A stretch of DNA of 64,000 bases from Muricauda sp. MAR_2010_75 (GTDB taxonomy: Bacteria > Bacteroidota > Bacteroidia > Flavobacteriales > Flavobacteriaceae): NCBI RefSeq assembly GCF_000745185.1, contig NZ_JQNJ01000001.1:1945501-2009500 (forward strand). The letters are read 5' to 3'. Position 1 is the first letter of the stretch; every line of letters starts with the position of its first letter. Made by a program: the position numbers and the translations under genes. The notes beneath the pieces were generated by a model that saw nothing but the letters and a program-made list of their open reading frames with translations, made no database searches and was not told the DNA's origin. Shown piece after piece: positions 47,494 through 55,354 of the stretch.

Positions 47494-47517
47494 AAATAAA
47501 TATTTAATGATATATAC
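47494..47517. repeat. 24-bp repeat, copy 1
   Basis: This AT-rich 24-mer (starts AAATAAATATTTAATG, ends TATATAC) is repeated perfectly at 54162-54185. Nearby bases are also partly alike (AGAGGAAC against AGAAGAAC about 20 nt to the left). It follows the integrase by 46 nt. The two copies bracket the whole cargo region. The rest of 47448-47901 shows nothing else I can name. Confidence 0.6.
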
Positions 47518-47901
47518 TTTTTGTTGATTTTCACATAATTAAAAAATACTTGGATTAACACAAAATTTGTGTTTGTTGTTCAAACAGATTTAAACTTAAC
47601 TTTTGACCAGAATCAGTCTACTTTTGGTTGAAGATTTACATCTTAAAGGTTAGTTAGCATAGGGGTCTATTTTTAATTTTTACCATTGCTGGATAACAAT
47701 ACCCAATTGTTAATCCATTACTGCAAATTCTTTTGCTCCCCAGAGACGAAGCGTGATCTTATTAAGATTTGGGAGAAGCAACTCTGGATAATCCCAAATG
47801 TTATTCTGAAAAAAAATTAGCATTTCAACAAGTTACAGGCAACCATTTATAATTAATTTACGTCATTGTTGATAGAGATCAGTGATAAAATTTGACCAAT
47901 T

Positions 47902-48315
47902 ATGCTTGAAAACCCAAAAGTGAACATCAAACTAAAACTGGCCGCTTTATGGGCGTCCACAACATTTTGTTATATCTACGGTGATTATTTTGAGCTGTAC
48001 ACACCCGGCAAGGTGGACAGTCTCTTGATCGGTAAAAATATTTTGGACAACCCTGTCAAGTTGCTGGTGGCGTCCATCATCCTTGTCGTTCCCTCGGTCA
48101 TGGTTGCCGCATCCGTCCTACTACCTCCCAAGGTCAACCGAACTATGAACATTATTTTTGGGGCTGTCTTTACCATAATGATGTTGTTCATCGGAATCAA
48201 TTCTTTGACGGAGTGGTATAGCTTCTATGTTTTCCTGGCATTTGTGGAGAGCATCTTGACATTTCTGATTGTCCGGTATGCCATAAAATGGCCAAAACCC
48301 AAAGACAATGGATAG
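47902..48315 (+). CDS. small membrane protein, DUF6326-like
   Basis: 137 aa with four predicted membrane helices (LAALWASTTFCYIYGDYFEL; VASIILVVPSVMVAASVLL; TMNIIFGAVFTIMMLFIGI; YVFLAFVESILTFLIVRYAI). The N-terminal WASTTFCYIYGDYFELYTPG stretch fits what I recall of DUF6326. Function unknown. It overlaps the next gene by 8 nt, so the two are translationally coupled. Confidence 0.7.
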   Translation: MLENPKVNIKLKLAALWASTTFCYIYGDYFELYTPGKVDSLLIGKNILDNPVKLLVASIILVVPSVMVAASVLLPPKVNRTMNIIFGAVFTIMMLFIGINSLTEWYSFYVFLAFVESILTFLIVRYAIKWPKPKDNG

Positions 48316-49009
48316 CCAAATCTCAACAAGAAATAAAAAAGCGAGGCTGGCAGGACTGCTCTATCTATTGCTGGTAATCTGCGGTTTGGCCTATCTTGTT
48401 TATGTCCCCTCCCAGATCGTGGATTGGGACAATGCAACAAGGACGTTGGAAAACCTCGAACGGAAAGAAATGCTGTTTAAACTGGGCATCGTTGCCGCCA
48501 TTTGTTCTTTTATCATTTTTATACTTTTGCCCTTGGCACTGTACCGCCTGTTAAAAGAGGTCGACAAGAATGCCGCATTGCTCATGGCACTGCTGGCCAT
48601 ACTTAGCGTACCCATTTCATTTGTCAACATCCTGAACAAGTTCACCATATTAAGCTTACTTGAAACCCCTGAACCTCAAAAAGGTAACGATCTTGCGTAC
48701 CAAGTGATGTTCTACTTGGAACAGTATAGCAATGGAACCGAACTGCTACAGATATTCTGGGGGCTTTGGCTGTTACCTTTCGGTTACTTGGTCTACAGGT
48801 CGGTATTTCTACCCAAATTGTTGGGAATATTGCTCATGTTGGGTTGTTTTGGCTATCTCATCACTTTTTTTGGAGGCTTCCTGTATCCAGGTTTTTCAAA
48901 AACCGTTTTTTCCACCATTGTTGCCCTACCCGCATCCATAGGGGAAATAGGAACATGCTTGTGGCTGTTGATCATGGGTACGAACACCGTTAAGTTTGCA
49001 AAAAAATGA
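48308..49009 (+). CDS. DUF4386 membrane protein
   Basis: 233 aa with about six membrane helices. The opening KARLAGLLYLLLVICGLAYLVYVPSQI and the central LLALLAILSVPISFVNILNKF, ELLQIFWGLWLLPFGYLVYRS segments match the DUF4386 pattern. Function unknown, possibly small-molecule or stress related by context only. It is cargo of the mobile element, coupled to the preceding gene. Confidence 0.8.
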   Translation: MDSQISTRNKKARLAGLLYLLLVICGLAYLVYVPSQIVDWDNATRTLENLERKEMLFKLGIVAAICSFIIFILLPLALYRLLKEVDKNAALLMALLAILSVPISFVNILNKFTILSLLETPEPQKGNDLAYQVMFYLEQYSNGTELLQIFWGLWLLPFGYLVYRSVFLPKLLGILLMLGCFGYLITFFGGFLYPGFSKTVFSTIVALPASIGEIGTCLWLLIMGTNTVKFAKK

Positions 49010-49177
49010 CACATGATGTTTTCATTTCAAAATTTCGGTATCTCGCATTGAAGTATTGTTATTAGAAATAACTAAATGTACCTTCTAACTAAAAAGATTT
49101 AGATAATTGAAAGGTCAATATATCCGTGTGAATTGGTAAATCCCATCTGGATAGTATTTGTACAGTTGCCACCCGTT

Positions 49178-49978
49178 TTAATTTTTTCTTTTTGCTTCCT
49201 CAATAAGTTTACCGTTTTCATAAATGTTCAAGGTTCCAATTTGGGCTCCAGAATCAATAAATTCATAGACAACATTCTCATAGTTAAAGTAGAAAGAATT
49301 CTCCGATTCGGGAAATAGGAGTGTGTTCCAACCTGGCTTTCCATCATTCACATCGGTCGCTCTAAGGAACTTTTCTTCTCTCTTGATATTTACTATTCTG
49401 TCGGGAAGCATGTAATCACCTACATATTTGTCCAGGATTTCAGTTTTCAATTCAACTTTGGCAATTGGTTGGTGGTCGTAGCTTATTATTCGTGCCAATT
49501 TCCATTCGTTATTTTCAAGCTTCCATAATGCAGTCATTTTTCCAGAACCTACAACCTTTTCCGTACCATCATTGATTTGCAAATAGAAAACATGGTCACA
49601 AAACTCAAGAGCACCATAATTATCCATTGGGTATACTTGTAGAGAACCTTTGGTCAACTCCCTTCTTAAAGGTTGTCTTGTCCTTTGTTCTTCCCCACAA
49701 AAAATGGCCATGTCCATCATTTCCTTTTCCTTGGATGGAGTCAACCCTGCCTTATCGTGAAAGAACTCAAAATCTTCTGATAAGTAGTAGGCATATTTTT
49801 CTAAATCACATACGTTTTGAGCTGAAAAATATAAACTATCCATTGTAGCTATTGTGCTGAAAAGTTCGCTTACCTGTTCCCCTTCTGGTAATGCTGTATC
49901 TATTACCGTCTCTTCTTTTTTAGAATTACAAGAAGTTAATATAATCAGAGCTGTAATCAGGCATAAAAGATTTTTCAT
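49178..49978 (-). CDS. lipoprotein with NTF2-like (DUF4440) domain and C-terminal beta domain
   Basis: 266 aa. Signal NLLCLITALIILTSC with lipobox. Residues 35-165 form an NTF2-like fold (MDSLYFSAQNVCDLEKYAYYLSEDFEFFHDKAGL, then MTALWKLENNEWKLARIISYDHQP, given as key words). The C-terminal 90 residues (LDKYVGDYMLPDRIVNIKREEKFLRA) resemble the DUF3471-type beta domain found after beta-lactamase-like hydrolases. Role unknown. Cargo gene on the minus strand. Confidence 0.7.
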   Translation of the reverse strand: MKNLLCLITALIILTSCNSKKEETVIDTALPEGEQVSELFSTIATMDSLYFSAQNVCDLEKYAYYLSEDFEFFHDKAGLTPSKEKEMMDMAIFCGEEQRTRQPLRRELTKGSLQVYPMDNYGALEFCDHVFYLQINDGTEKVVGSGKMTALWKLENNEWKLARIISYDHQPIAKVELKTEILDKYVGDYMLPDRIVNIKREEKFLRATDVNDGKPGWNTLLFPESENSFYFNYENVVYEFIDSGAQIGTLNIYENGKLIEEAKRKN

Positions 49979-50139
49979 CTTTAAAATGATTTTTTTAAAG
50001 ATTGAGTTTTTTATTAATTGTTACAGTTCCAAATGTGTGGCAGCGTTTAGCTAAAATGAGTAAACGCCTCAGTTGATCGGAGTACTGAACTTTATATTCA
50101 TACTTATCATTATTAAATAACCTAGTTTACGAATTCATT

Positions 50140-51120
50140 TTAGCGCCTGTTGGCAACCGTTATTTTTCCATTCTGCCATCCTTTGGGTAGGTGTAGGTCC
50201 ATTCCTGTTTCATTTTCAACATCTATCAATTCATTCCTAAGGTCAATGCTTCTTAATCCAATATTGGCTCTATTCTTATTTACAGTTTCAAGAACTGTAT
50301 CGTCTGGAATGGCTCCAAGAAATCCATAGGTTGTCAACTTATGATCATGTAAACCAGCAATTCTCCAGTCTTCTATTTGAGCTAATTCATATGGGGATAT
50401 CTCACCTTGTTTCAAGGCATTCAATAATTTTGGCCTTAATAGAGCATATAAAGTGTCATTCGAATTGTAGTTCACTGATATTGAATTGTGATGGCTTAAA
50501 ATCACCGAGCCCCATAGGTTATTCCCAATAAGTCGTTCACCTGGATAACCGTACTCATTTAAAATTTGCTCCAGTTTCTCAAGTTGTTGTTCGCTATGAG
50601 GAGCAAACTTTTTTTGAGAATACCTCCTTTTGGCCTTTTGTCCAATTCTAAGTAATGCCCCAAATGCTTTTTTCTGGTCTTTTTTGAACATTTCATGGAC
50701 TTGTTCTTTTACCTGAAAGTTTATTTTGGATAGGTAGGTTTTGTGAAGGGAATCATATGTTGACATGAGTTTGGCCCATTCCGGTTGTTCCCTTAAAGAT
50801 TGCAAATTTTTATTCTTGTTGATGCTTTCCAATGACCAACCAGCCTTGATTCCCAGCCTTACAAAATTCAACCCTGATTTATAATCGTTATCATATGCGC
50901 TGAGTTCAGTAGCAACTTTGATATCTCTTAGAAATAAGAAATTAAATTGATTGAAAAGAGAATCAAATTTATTAATTGCAGAAGTGTATTTTCCTTCAAC
51001 AATTAGCTCTTCACATTCAATTACTTTCGAATGGTAGTTCATGTAGTTTTCTTGGGCATTACTCTTAGTGGAAACTAAAAAATGGCCTATTAGAATAAGG
51101 GTTAGGGAAAATTTTTTCAT
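50140..51120 (-). CDS. exported DUF6624-like protein
   Basis: About 326 aa from ATG 51120. A signal peptide (LTLILIGHFLVSTKSNAQ) precedes a helical, TPR-like region (about 25-130). The C-terminal half fits DUF6624: VHEMFKKDQKKAF, LEQILNEYGYPGERLIGNN, then LLRPKLLNALKQGEISPYELAQIEDW. No known activity. The last codons fall in a GTTGCCAAC-bearing spacer motif, so the C-terminus may have been acquired at insertion. Confidence 0.65.
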   Translation of the reverse strand: MKKFSLTLILIGHFLVSTKSNAQENYMNYHSKVIECEELIVEGKYTSAINKFDSLFNQFNFLFLRDIKVATELSAYDNDYKSGLNFVRLGIKAGWSLESINKNKNLQSLREQPEWAKLMSTYDSLHKTYLSKINFQVKEQVHEMFKKDQKKAFGALLRIGQKAKRRYSQKKFAPHSEQQLEKLEQILNEYGYPGERLIGNNLWGSVILSHHNSISVNYNSNDTLYALLRPKLLNALKQGEISPYELAQIEDWRIAGLHDHKLTTYGFLGAIPDDTVLETVNKNRANIGLRSIDLRNELIDVENETGMDLHLPKGWQNGKITVANRR

Positions 51121-51214
51121 CAAACAGGAGATTGTATTTTTTGGTTAAATGGTTGTCAACGGTTTCGGCTATGGGTGTTGCGTGGTTTAGTGGTCAACTC
51201 AGCAACTTCTTCAC

Positions 51215-51706
51215 TTATTCCCCACCATATTTTACAGGTATTCCGGCACTTTTGGATTCTATGGTCCATAAGAGACTGACTATCCACCACCGACCGCCAT
51301 AATATGTTAATTGATAGCTGTTTATCCCTTTTTCTTCAACTCCCTCAGAGTCCTTGCCATAAAAAGTCTGGAATACTTGGGCAATTCCATTGTATTGATC
51401 AACAACTTTATGAATTTCTTTTTCAAGATATCCTTGTTCATAGTAAGGATCTTTCAAGAGGATGAGGAAATCATTAAGTGATACGGTTTCAGCATTTGTA
51501 ACATCAGCAACTGTAAATATGGCCGATGGATGAAATAAGTTCCTAATCGCTATTGTATCCATTTTCTCGCCCTTTTCGATGGTTATTTGATCAAGTAGTT
51601 CATCGATAATTCCGTTAATGGATTTAACGGTAACATCGGTTTTTCCCTGAGCTATGGAACTAATTGAAGTGGTCAAGAAAATTATTGCGCAAAGAAAATA
51701 TTTCAT
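51215..51706 (-). CDS. small exported NTF2-like protein
   Basis: About 163 aa from ATG 51706, which opens the signal peptide KYFLCAIIFLTTSISSIAQ; upstream in-frame starts would add an unlikely 31 residues. The mature part reads as an NTF2-like fold: LDQITIEKGEKMDTIAIRNLFHPSAIFTV and NSYQLTYYGGRWWIVSLLW at the end. Same broad superfamily as the cargo lipoprotein at 49178-49978. Function unknown. Confidence 0.65.
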   Translation of the reverse strand: MKYFLCAIIFLTTSISSIAQGKTDVTVKSINGIIDELLDQITIEKGEKMDTIAIRNLFHPSAIFTVADVTNAETVSLNDFLILLKDPYYEQGYLEKEIHKVVDQYNGIAQVFQTFYGKDSEGVEEKGINSYQLTYYGGRWWIVSLLWTIESKSAGIPVKYGGE

Positions 51707-51740
51707 ATGGTGTTTAATTATTGTTGTTAACTTGATCATA

Positions 51741-51769
51741 TGGGTATAAAATACATCTATATATACCCA
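51741..51769. promoter_or_regulatory. inverted repeat upstream of the NTF2-like gene
   Basis: TGGGTATA (51741-51748) pairs with TATACCCA (51762-51769), 35-63 nt upstream of the gene starting at 51706. It may be an operator or a promoter-region structure. Confidence 0.35.
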
Positions 51770-51843
51770 AAAAGGAATGTTATCAATCCATTTTATCATG
51801 GTCTTTATTATTTTCGGTTATACAACGTAGGCAACCGGCCTTA

Positions 51844-53141
51844 TCACTTAAGTCTCTCTATTATCATTGATGTAAAGTAGTTGACCCCCGTTTTCATACA
51901 ACTTTCATCAACAGCAAAATTCGGCGAATGAGGCATGGAAACTATTCCTTTTTCAAAATTTGATGCACCCAATAAAAAATAGACTCCTGGAATTTCACGT
52001 TGAAACAGTGCAAAATCATCCGCACGTCCGTCAGGTATAGCTCCATAGAGGGGGAGAACGTGTTCATTTCCGTAAATTTTACTTATTGTAGGTATGGTCA
52101 ATAAAGTTAATCGTTCATCATTAAGCACTAGCGCTGTCTCATAATAAAATGAACTATCTAAAAATTGATCTGAATAGTCCGATTCTTTAAACTTCTTTTT
52201 TATTTGACTTAAAAGAGAGTCTAATTGAGTTTCCTTTTCAGCACTTAGATAGGCCCTTATTGTAATCTTATCTTCACCTTCTTTAACAGCAATATTTGAA
52301 TTAACAGTAATATAATCCTTAAATATGGTATTTGGATTTCCCAATCCTATGTTGGGGTCCAATAGATTTTTATTGTCCCAGAATTTACTCTCAGGTGAAA
52401 CATTTTGAAGTTGTAAAAAGAGCTTTTTCGTAAATTTAATAAGAGCCGTTCTCTCCTTTGTGTTTTTTAGGGTAATTTGAATTCCCTTATAGTCTGCATA
52501 AGGGTTTCTTGCTTTGGTAGTAATAATCCCCTCAGACATAGGTGCAATGTGTAAAGCATAAATTTCTTCGGGATCTATAATATTGAGCAAGCCATCATCA
52601 AGCATAGCTTTTGCCCCTGCCAAATTTTCTTCTGATGGTTGAAAGATAAAGTAAATAGTTCCAGTAAGACTTTCTTTTAAACTTGTTAGGACATTAGCTA
52701 TCCCAAGTCCAATAGTTGCATGTACATCGTGTCCACAAATATGTCTTACACCTTTAATCTTTGATGAAAAATCGACAATATCGGGATGGTCGGAAGCAAG
52801 GGCATCTATATCGGCCCTCCAAGCGATCCGTTTCCCCTTTTTTTAGTCCTTAGGATTCCTACTACCCCATAGCCACCTATACCTGTTTTAACTTCAAGGC
52901 CCAAGGACAACAAGTATTCTGCAATCTTTTTGGAAGTTCTCTTCTCTTTTCCTGACACTTCGGGATTGATATGAAAGTCCCTGCGAAATTTTACAAGGCT
53001 ATCGAAAATTTTGTCGGTTCGCTCTTGGACTTTCAAATGTATGGAAGATTCAACCTTTGTATTTTGGCCACAGGAAACGAGTCCAAAAAAGAGGAATTGA
53101 ATGATTATGGCTATTTTGGTTATTTGATTATTTGAAGTCAT
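51844..53141 (-). pseudogene. M20-family amidohydrolase/peptidase, frameshifted
   Basis: The first part (53141-52806, 111 aa) has a lipoprotein signal (FGLVSCGQ) and VKFRRDFHINPEVSGKEKRTSKKIAEYL. It then runs into a false end at a run of seven A and four G. With one extra A the frame continues as KRIAWRADIDALASDHPDIV, CGHDVHATIGLGIANVL, FQPSEENLAGAKAM, and joins the second ORF to 51844. These are the metal-binding and dimer-domain motifs of M20 hippurate hydrolase-like amidohydrolases. The break may be a true mutation, a homopolymer sequencing error, or slippage on the poly-A run. The rest of the gene is intact. Confidence 0.85.
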
Positions 53142-53218
53142 TTTTACAATATTATGGAACTAACTATTGCAAAAATGAAACATGATCGGCTTTTCTACCT
53201 GACACATTTGTGACAAAA

Positions 53219-53809
53219 TCATTTTTTGGCGATCTTACTCCGTATTCTGCTCAATGATTGTCGTTCTATACCCAAGTACGTTGCTAAATGCGTTAAACTA
53301 ATTCTGTTTACAAGGTCTGGGTTTTGGTCTATAAAATTCAAGTAACGCTCTTCAGCTGTTTCAAATAAAAGACTTTCCACCCTGTCGGTTTGCACGGTCA
53401 AAACATATTCGGCTATTAATCTACCATACCTTTCACTGGTTTTAAATTTACGGTACCCTTCTTGAATTTTATCATAGGGCAATTTTATGATTACCGATGG
53501 CTCAAGACATTCGATAAAATACTTTGATGGTTTTTGCCTTATGAATGCCGGATAATCTGTGGCATAGTTGTTTTCATTTATAAAACCCGTTGTTATTTTG
53601 TTTCCTTTTTCATTGACGTAGTATCTTCTCAAAAGTCCCTTGCAAACAAATCCCACTTCCTTTTGAACCTCTCCACTTTTAAATAAAAATTCTTTTTTTC
53701 CATACTTTTCTATAATAAGATATGAGGAAATGAAAGTTAGTTCCTCCGAGCTCAAATCTGGAAATTGTTCTAAGTAAGATTTGATATAAACCTTAAACTC
53801 TTGTTCCAT
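53219..53809 (-). CDS. Crp/Fnr-family transcriptional regulator
   Basis: 196 aa. N-terminal cyclic-nucleotide-binding-like beta barrel (about 20-115: KEFLFKSGEVQKEVGFVCKGLLRRYY, FIECLEPSVIIKLPYDKIQ). The C-terminal HTH is at about 160-190 (ISLTHLATYLGIERQSLSRIRSK). The cNMP contact residues are not conserved, as usual for Bacteroidota members. It lies 77 nt upstream of the M20 gene on the same strand and may control it. Confidence 0.88.
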   Translation of the reverse strand: MEQEFKVYIKSYLEQFPDLSSEELTFISSYLIIEKYGKKEFLFKSGEVQKEVGFVCKGLLRRYYVNEKGNKITTGFINENNYATDYPAFIRQKPSKYFIECLEPSVIIKLPYDKIQEGYRKFKTSERYGRLIAEYVLTVQTDRVESLLFETAEERYLNFIDQNPDLVNRISLTHLATYLGIERQSLSRIRSKIAKK

Positions 53810-53840
53810 TCAGGATGTTTCTTTAGCTTGTTGCCAATGT

Positions 53841-53864
53841 ATGGCTGAACGGAGTTACGTTCAG
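53841..53864. promoter_or_regulatory. 9-bp hairpin upstream of the Crp-like regulator
   Basis: GGCTGAACG (53841-53849) pairs perfectly with CGTTCAGCC (53856-53864), 31 nt before the regulator start. It has no T-run, so it is more likely an operator or part of a spacer sequence. 53865-54161 is very AT-rich with nothing else that I can name. Confidence 0.4.
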
Positions 53865-54161
53865 CCTGTAGCGAATTTATATTTATTTAAGACAATTATA
53901 TACTTAAGTGTACCACACAAGACACCTCCATACAATTAATATAATTTAAAGAATTTAAACTTAATATATAATCAAATAATTATAAGATATTACAATGTGT
54001 AATTTAAAAATAATAGATAAATAATATTCAATTTGTTGGATTTGTATTTTTGATGTTTGCAAATATGCGCCCATATTATTGAAGTTTTGATTTTTGGACT
54101 TGCAACATAAAAACAAAATCTTGCTTGATTCACCAGAAGAACTCTATACCTGGCCTTAAAC

Positions 54162-54185
54162 AAATAAATATTTAATGATATATAC
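54162..54185. repeat. 24-bp repeat, copy 2
   Basis: Perfect copy of 47494-47517. It runs directly into ATTTG, making TACATTTG (54183-54190), a match to the Bacteroidota -7 element TAnnTTTG, on the plus strand towards the mobilization genes. Confidence 0.6.
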
Positions 54186-54344
54186 ATTTGTATGATTATA
54201 CATTTATTTAAATAATTGTATTTAAAGTAGCTTGAAATTTTTGTAAAATATTTGTGGAAAGGGAGAAAGAAGACAATGGCTAGAGATTGTCCGAGTGTTA
54301 GCGTAAACTGAATTCTTTTTCTCCCTACTCATATTTTTATAGCA

Positions 54345-54371
54345 GTTGCCAAAAACATTGTTTTTGGCAAC
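54345..54371. promoter_or_regulatory. 12-bp perfect hairpin upstream of the mobilization module
   Basis: GTTGCCAAAAAC and GTTTTTGGCAAC flank a 3-nt ATT loop. A second, weaker hairpin follows at 54392-54415 (GGTAA...TTACC around a C/G-rich core). They lie about 150-220 nt before the HTH gene. Possible leader structure, recombination directionality site, or part of a transfer origin. Confidence 0.5.
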
Positions 54372-54568
54372 ACCTTAGAAGGAATCAAATAGGTAAGTCC
54401 CCTCGGGGGGTTACCATCCCTGTCTTAGATTCGACCTCAATTCCCATACAAATTTATTTTGAATGTTTCTTGATTTGCCGTACATAAACTGATGTATGGC
54501 AAACGGGTTAAATGCTGTTCAATGTTGCTAGGTTTGTTCAATAAAGTAAATCAACAAATACCAGTAAT

Positions 54569-54859
54569 ATGAAGCGCATATTTATCATGGACGACGGTGG
54601 ATTAAAGGAATATGTTCCTGTAGAATCTCTTAAAAACAATTTAGCTCCAAAACTGAAGGATGAGGAGAATGAAAATCAAACTGAAAATGAAATGTTGACG
54701 ATTGCCGATTTGGTCAAAAAATTCAAAGTGACCAGACCGACCATCTATTCCTGGATGGAAAAAGGGCTGCTCAAAAAGATACCTATTGGGGGACGTGTCC
54801 TGTTCCATCCCAATGACATCAATGAACTTATCAATCGGTTAAGGGGAATCTCTTCTTAG
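54569..54859 (+). CDS. helix-turn-helix protein, excisionase-like
   Basis: 96 aa. A charged N-terminal half is followed by an HTH_17/MerR-type winged helix: LTIADLVKKFKVTRPTIYSWMEKGLLKKIPIGGRVLFHPNDI, quoted here in key words. Proteins of this type precede mobC/mobA in Bacteroidota mobilizable elements and act as excisionases or regulators of mobilization. It is the first gene of the module, 138 nt before mobC. Confidence 0.85.
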   Translation: MKRIFIMDDGGLKEYVPVESLKNNLAPKLKDEENENQTENEMLTIADLVKKFKVTRPTIYSWMEKGLLKKIPIGGRVLFHPNDINELINRLRGISS

Positions 54860-54919
54860 AAACAAATTGATGAACCAAAGACAAAACAGAAAATGGACTT
54901 TATATCGGAGATCTTGAAG

Positions 54920-54986
54920 CAAGCCATGTTTTTGCAAGCAAAAACTGCTCACTCTGTTCGCATGGCTTGTTGGGGAATCTCCCCAA
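54920..54986. other. candidate oriT: nested hairpins before mobC
   Basis: CAAGCCATG (54920-54928) and CATGGCTTG (54961-54969) form a 9-bp stem with a 32-nt loop. Directly adjacent, TTGGGGA (54970-54976) and TCCCCAA (54980-54986) form a second stem. They fill the space between the HTH gene and mobC, the usual position of oriT in such elements. No nic site could be identified by sequence. Confidence 0.5.
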
Positions 54987-54997
54987 ACCCCTAAAAT

Positions 54998-55354
54998 ATG
55001 GCAAGACCAAAAAAGAAAATACGAGAATTAAAGGCTATTCGGGTAAACGTGAGAATGACGGTGGACGAATACCTGATACTATCCCAAAATGCAAGTACGC
55101 TGGGAATTACGATTCCCGATTATATAAGGAAAAGGGTAACGGGAAAAGCACTGCCAAGAAAAAGAATATTGCTTGAGGACAGACAACTTTTCATTGAGTT
55201 GGGCCGTATCGGGAATAATATTAACCAACTCACTAAAAAGGTACATCTGGGAATGAAACATCCCCCAATGTTAATTAATCAACTAGCAGAATTAAAGAAT
55301 ATTTTGGACATGCTAAAATCAAATATTGTAAAGAGTGATTGCCAAGCAGATTAA
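54998..55354 (+). CDS. mobC: MobC-like relaxosome accessory protein
   Basis: 118 aa. A ribbon-helix-helix-like basic N-terminus (RVNVRMTVDEYLILSQNASTLGITIPDYIRKRV) is followed by the MobC family motif ELGRIGNNINQLTKKVH. It binds oriT DNA and helps the relaxase. Its end overlaps the relaxase start by 20 nt, so the two are translationally coupled. Confidence 0.9.
   Translation: MARPKKKIRELKAIRVNVRMTVDEYLILSQNASTLGITIPDYIRKRVTGKALPRKRILLEDRQLFIELGRIGNNINQLTKKVHLGMKHPPMLINQLAELKNILDMLKSNIVKSDCQAD

Noticed and set aside
53841..53864. Integron attC site
   Set aside because: The hairpin is too short, lacks the R/L box organisation and the GTTRRRY core, and no integron integrase is present.
53990..54187. 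65-codon minus-strand ORF
   Set aside because: Tyr/Ile/Lys/Asn-rich, in extremely AT-rich DNA, overlaps the 24-bp repeat.
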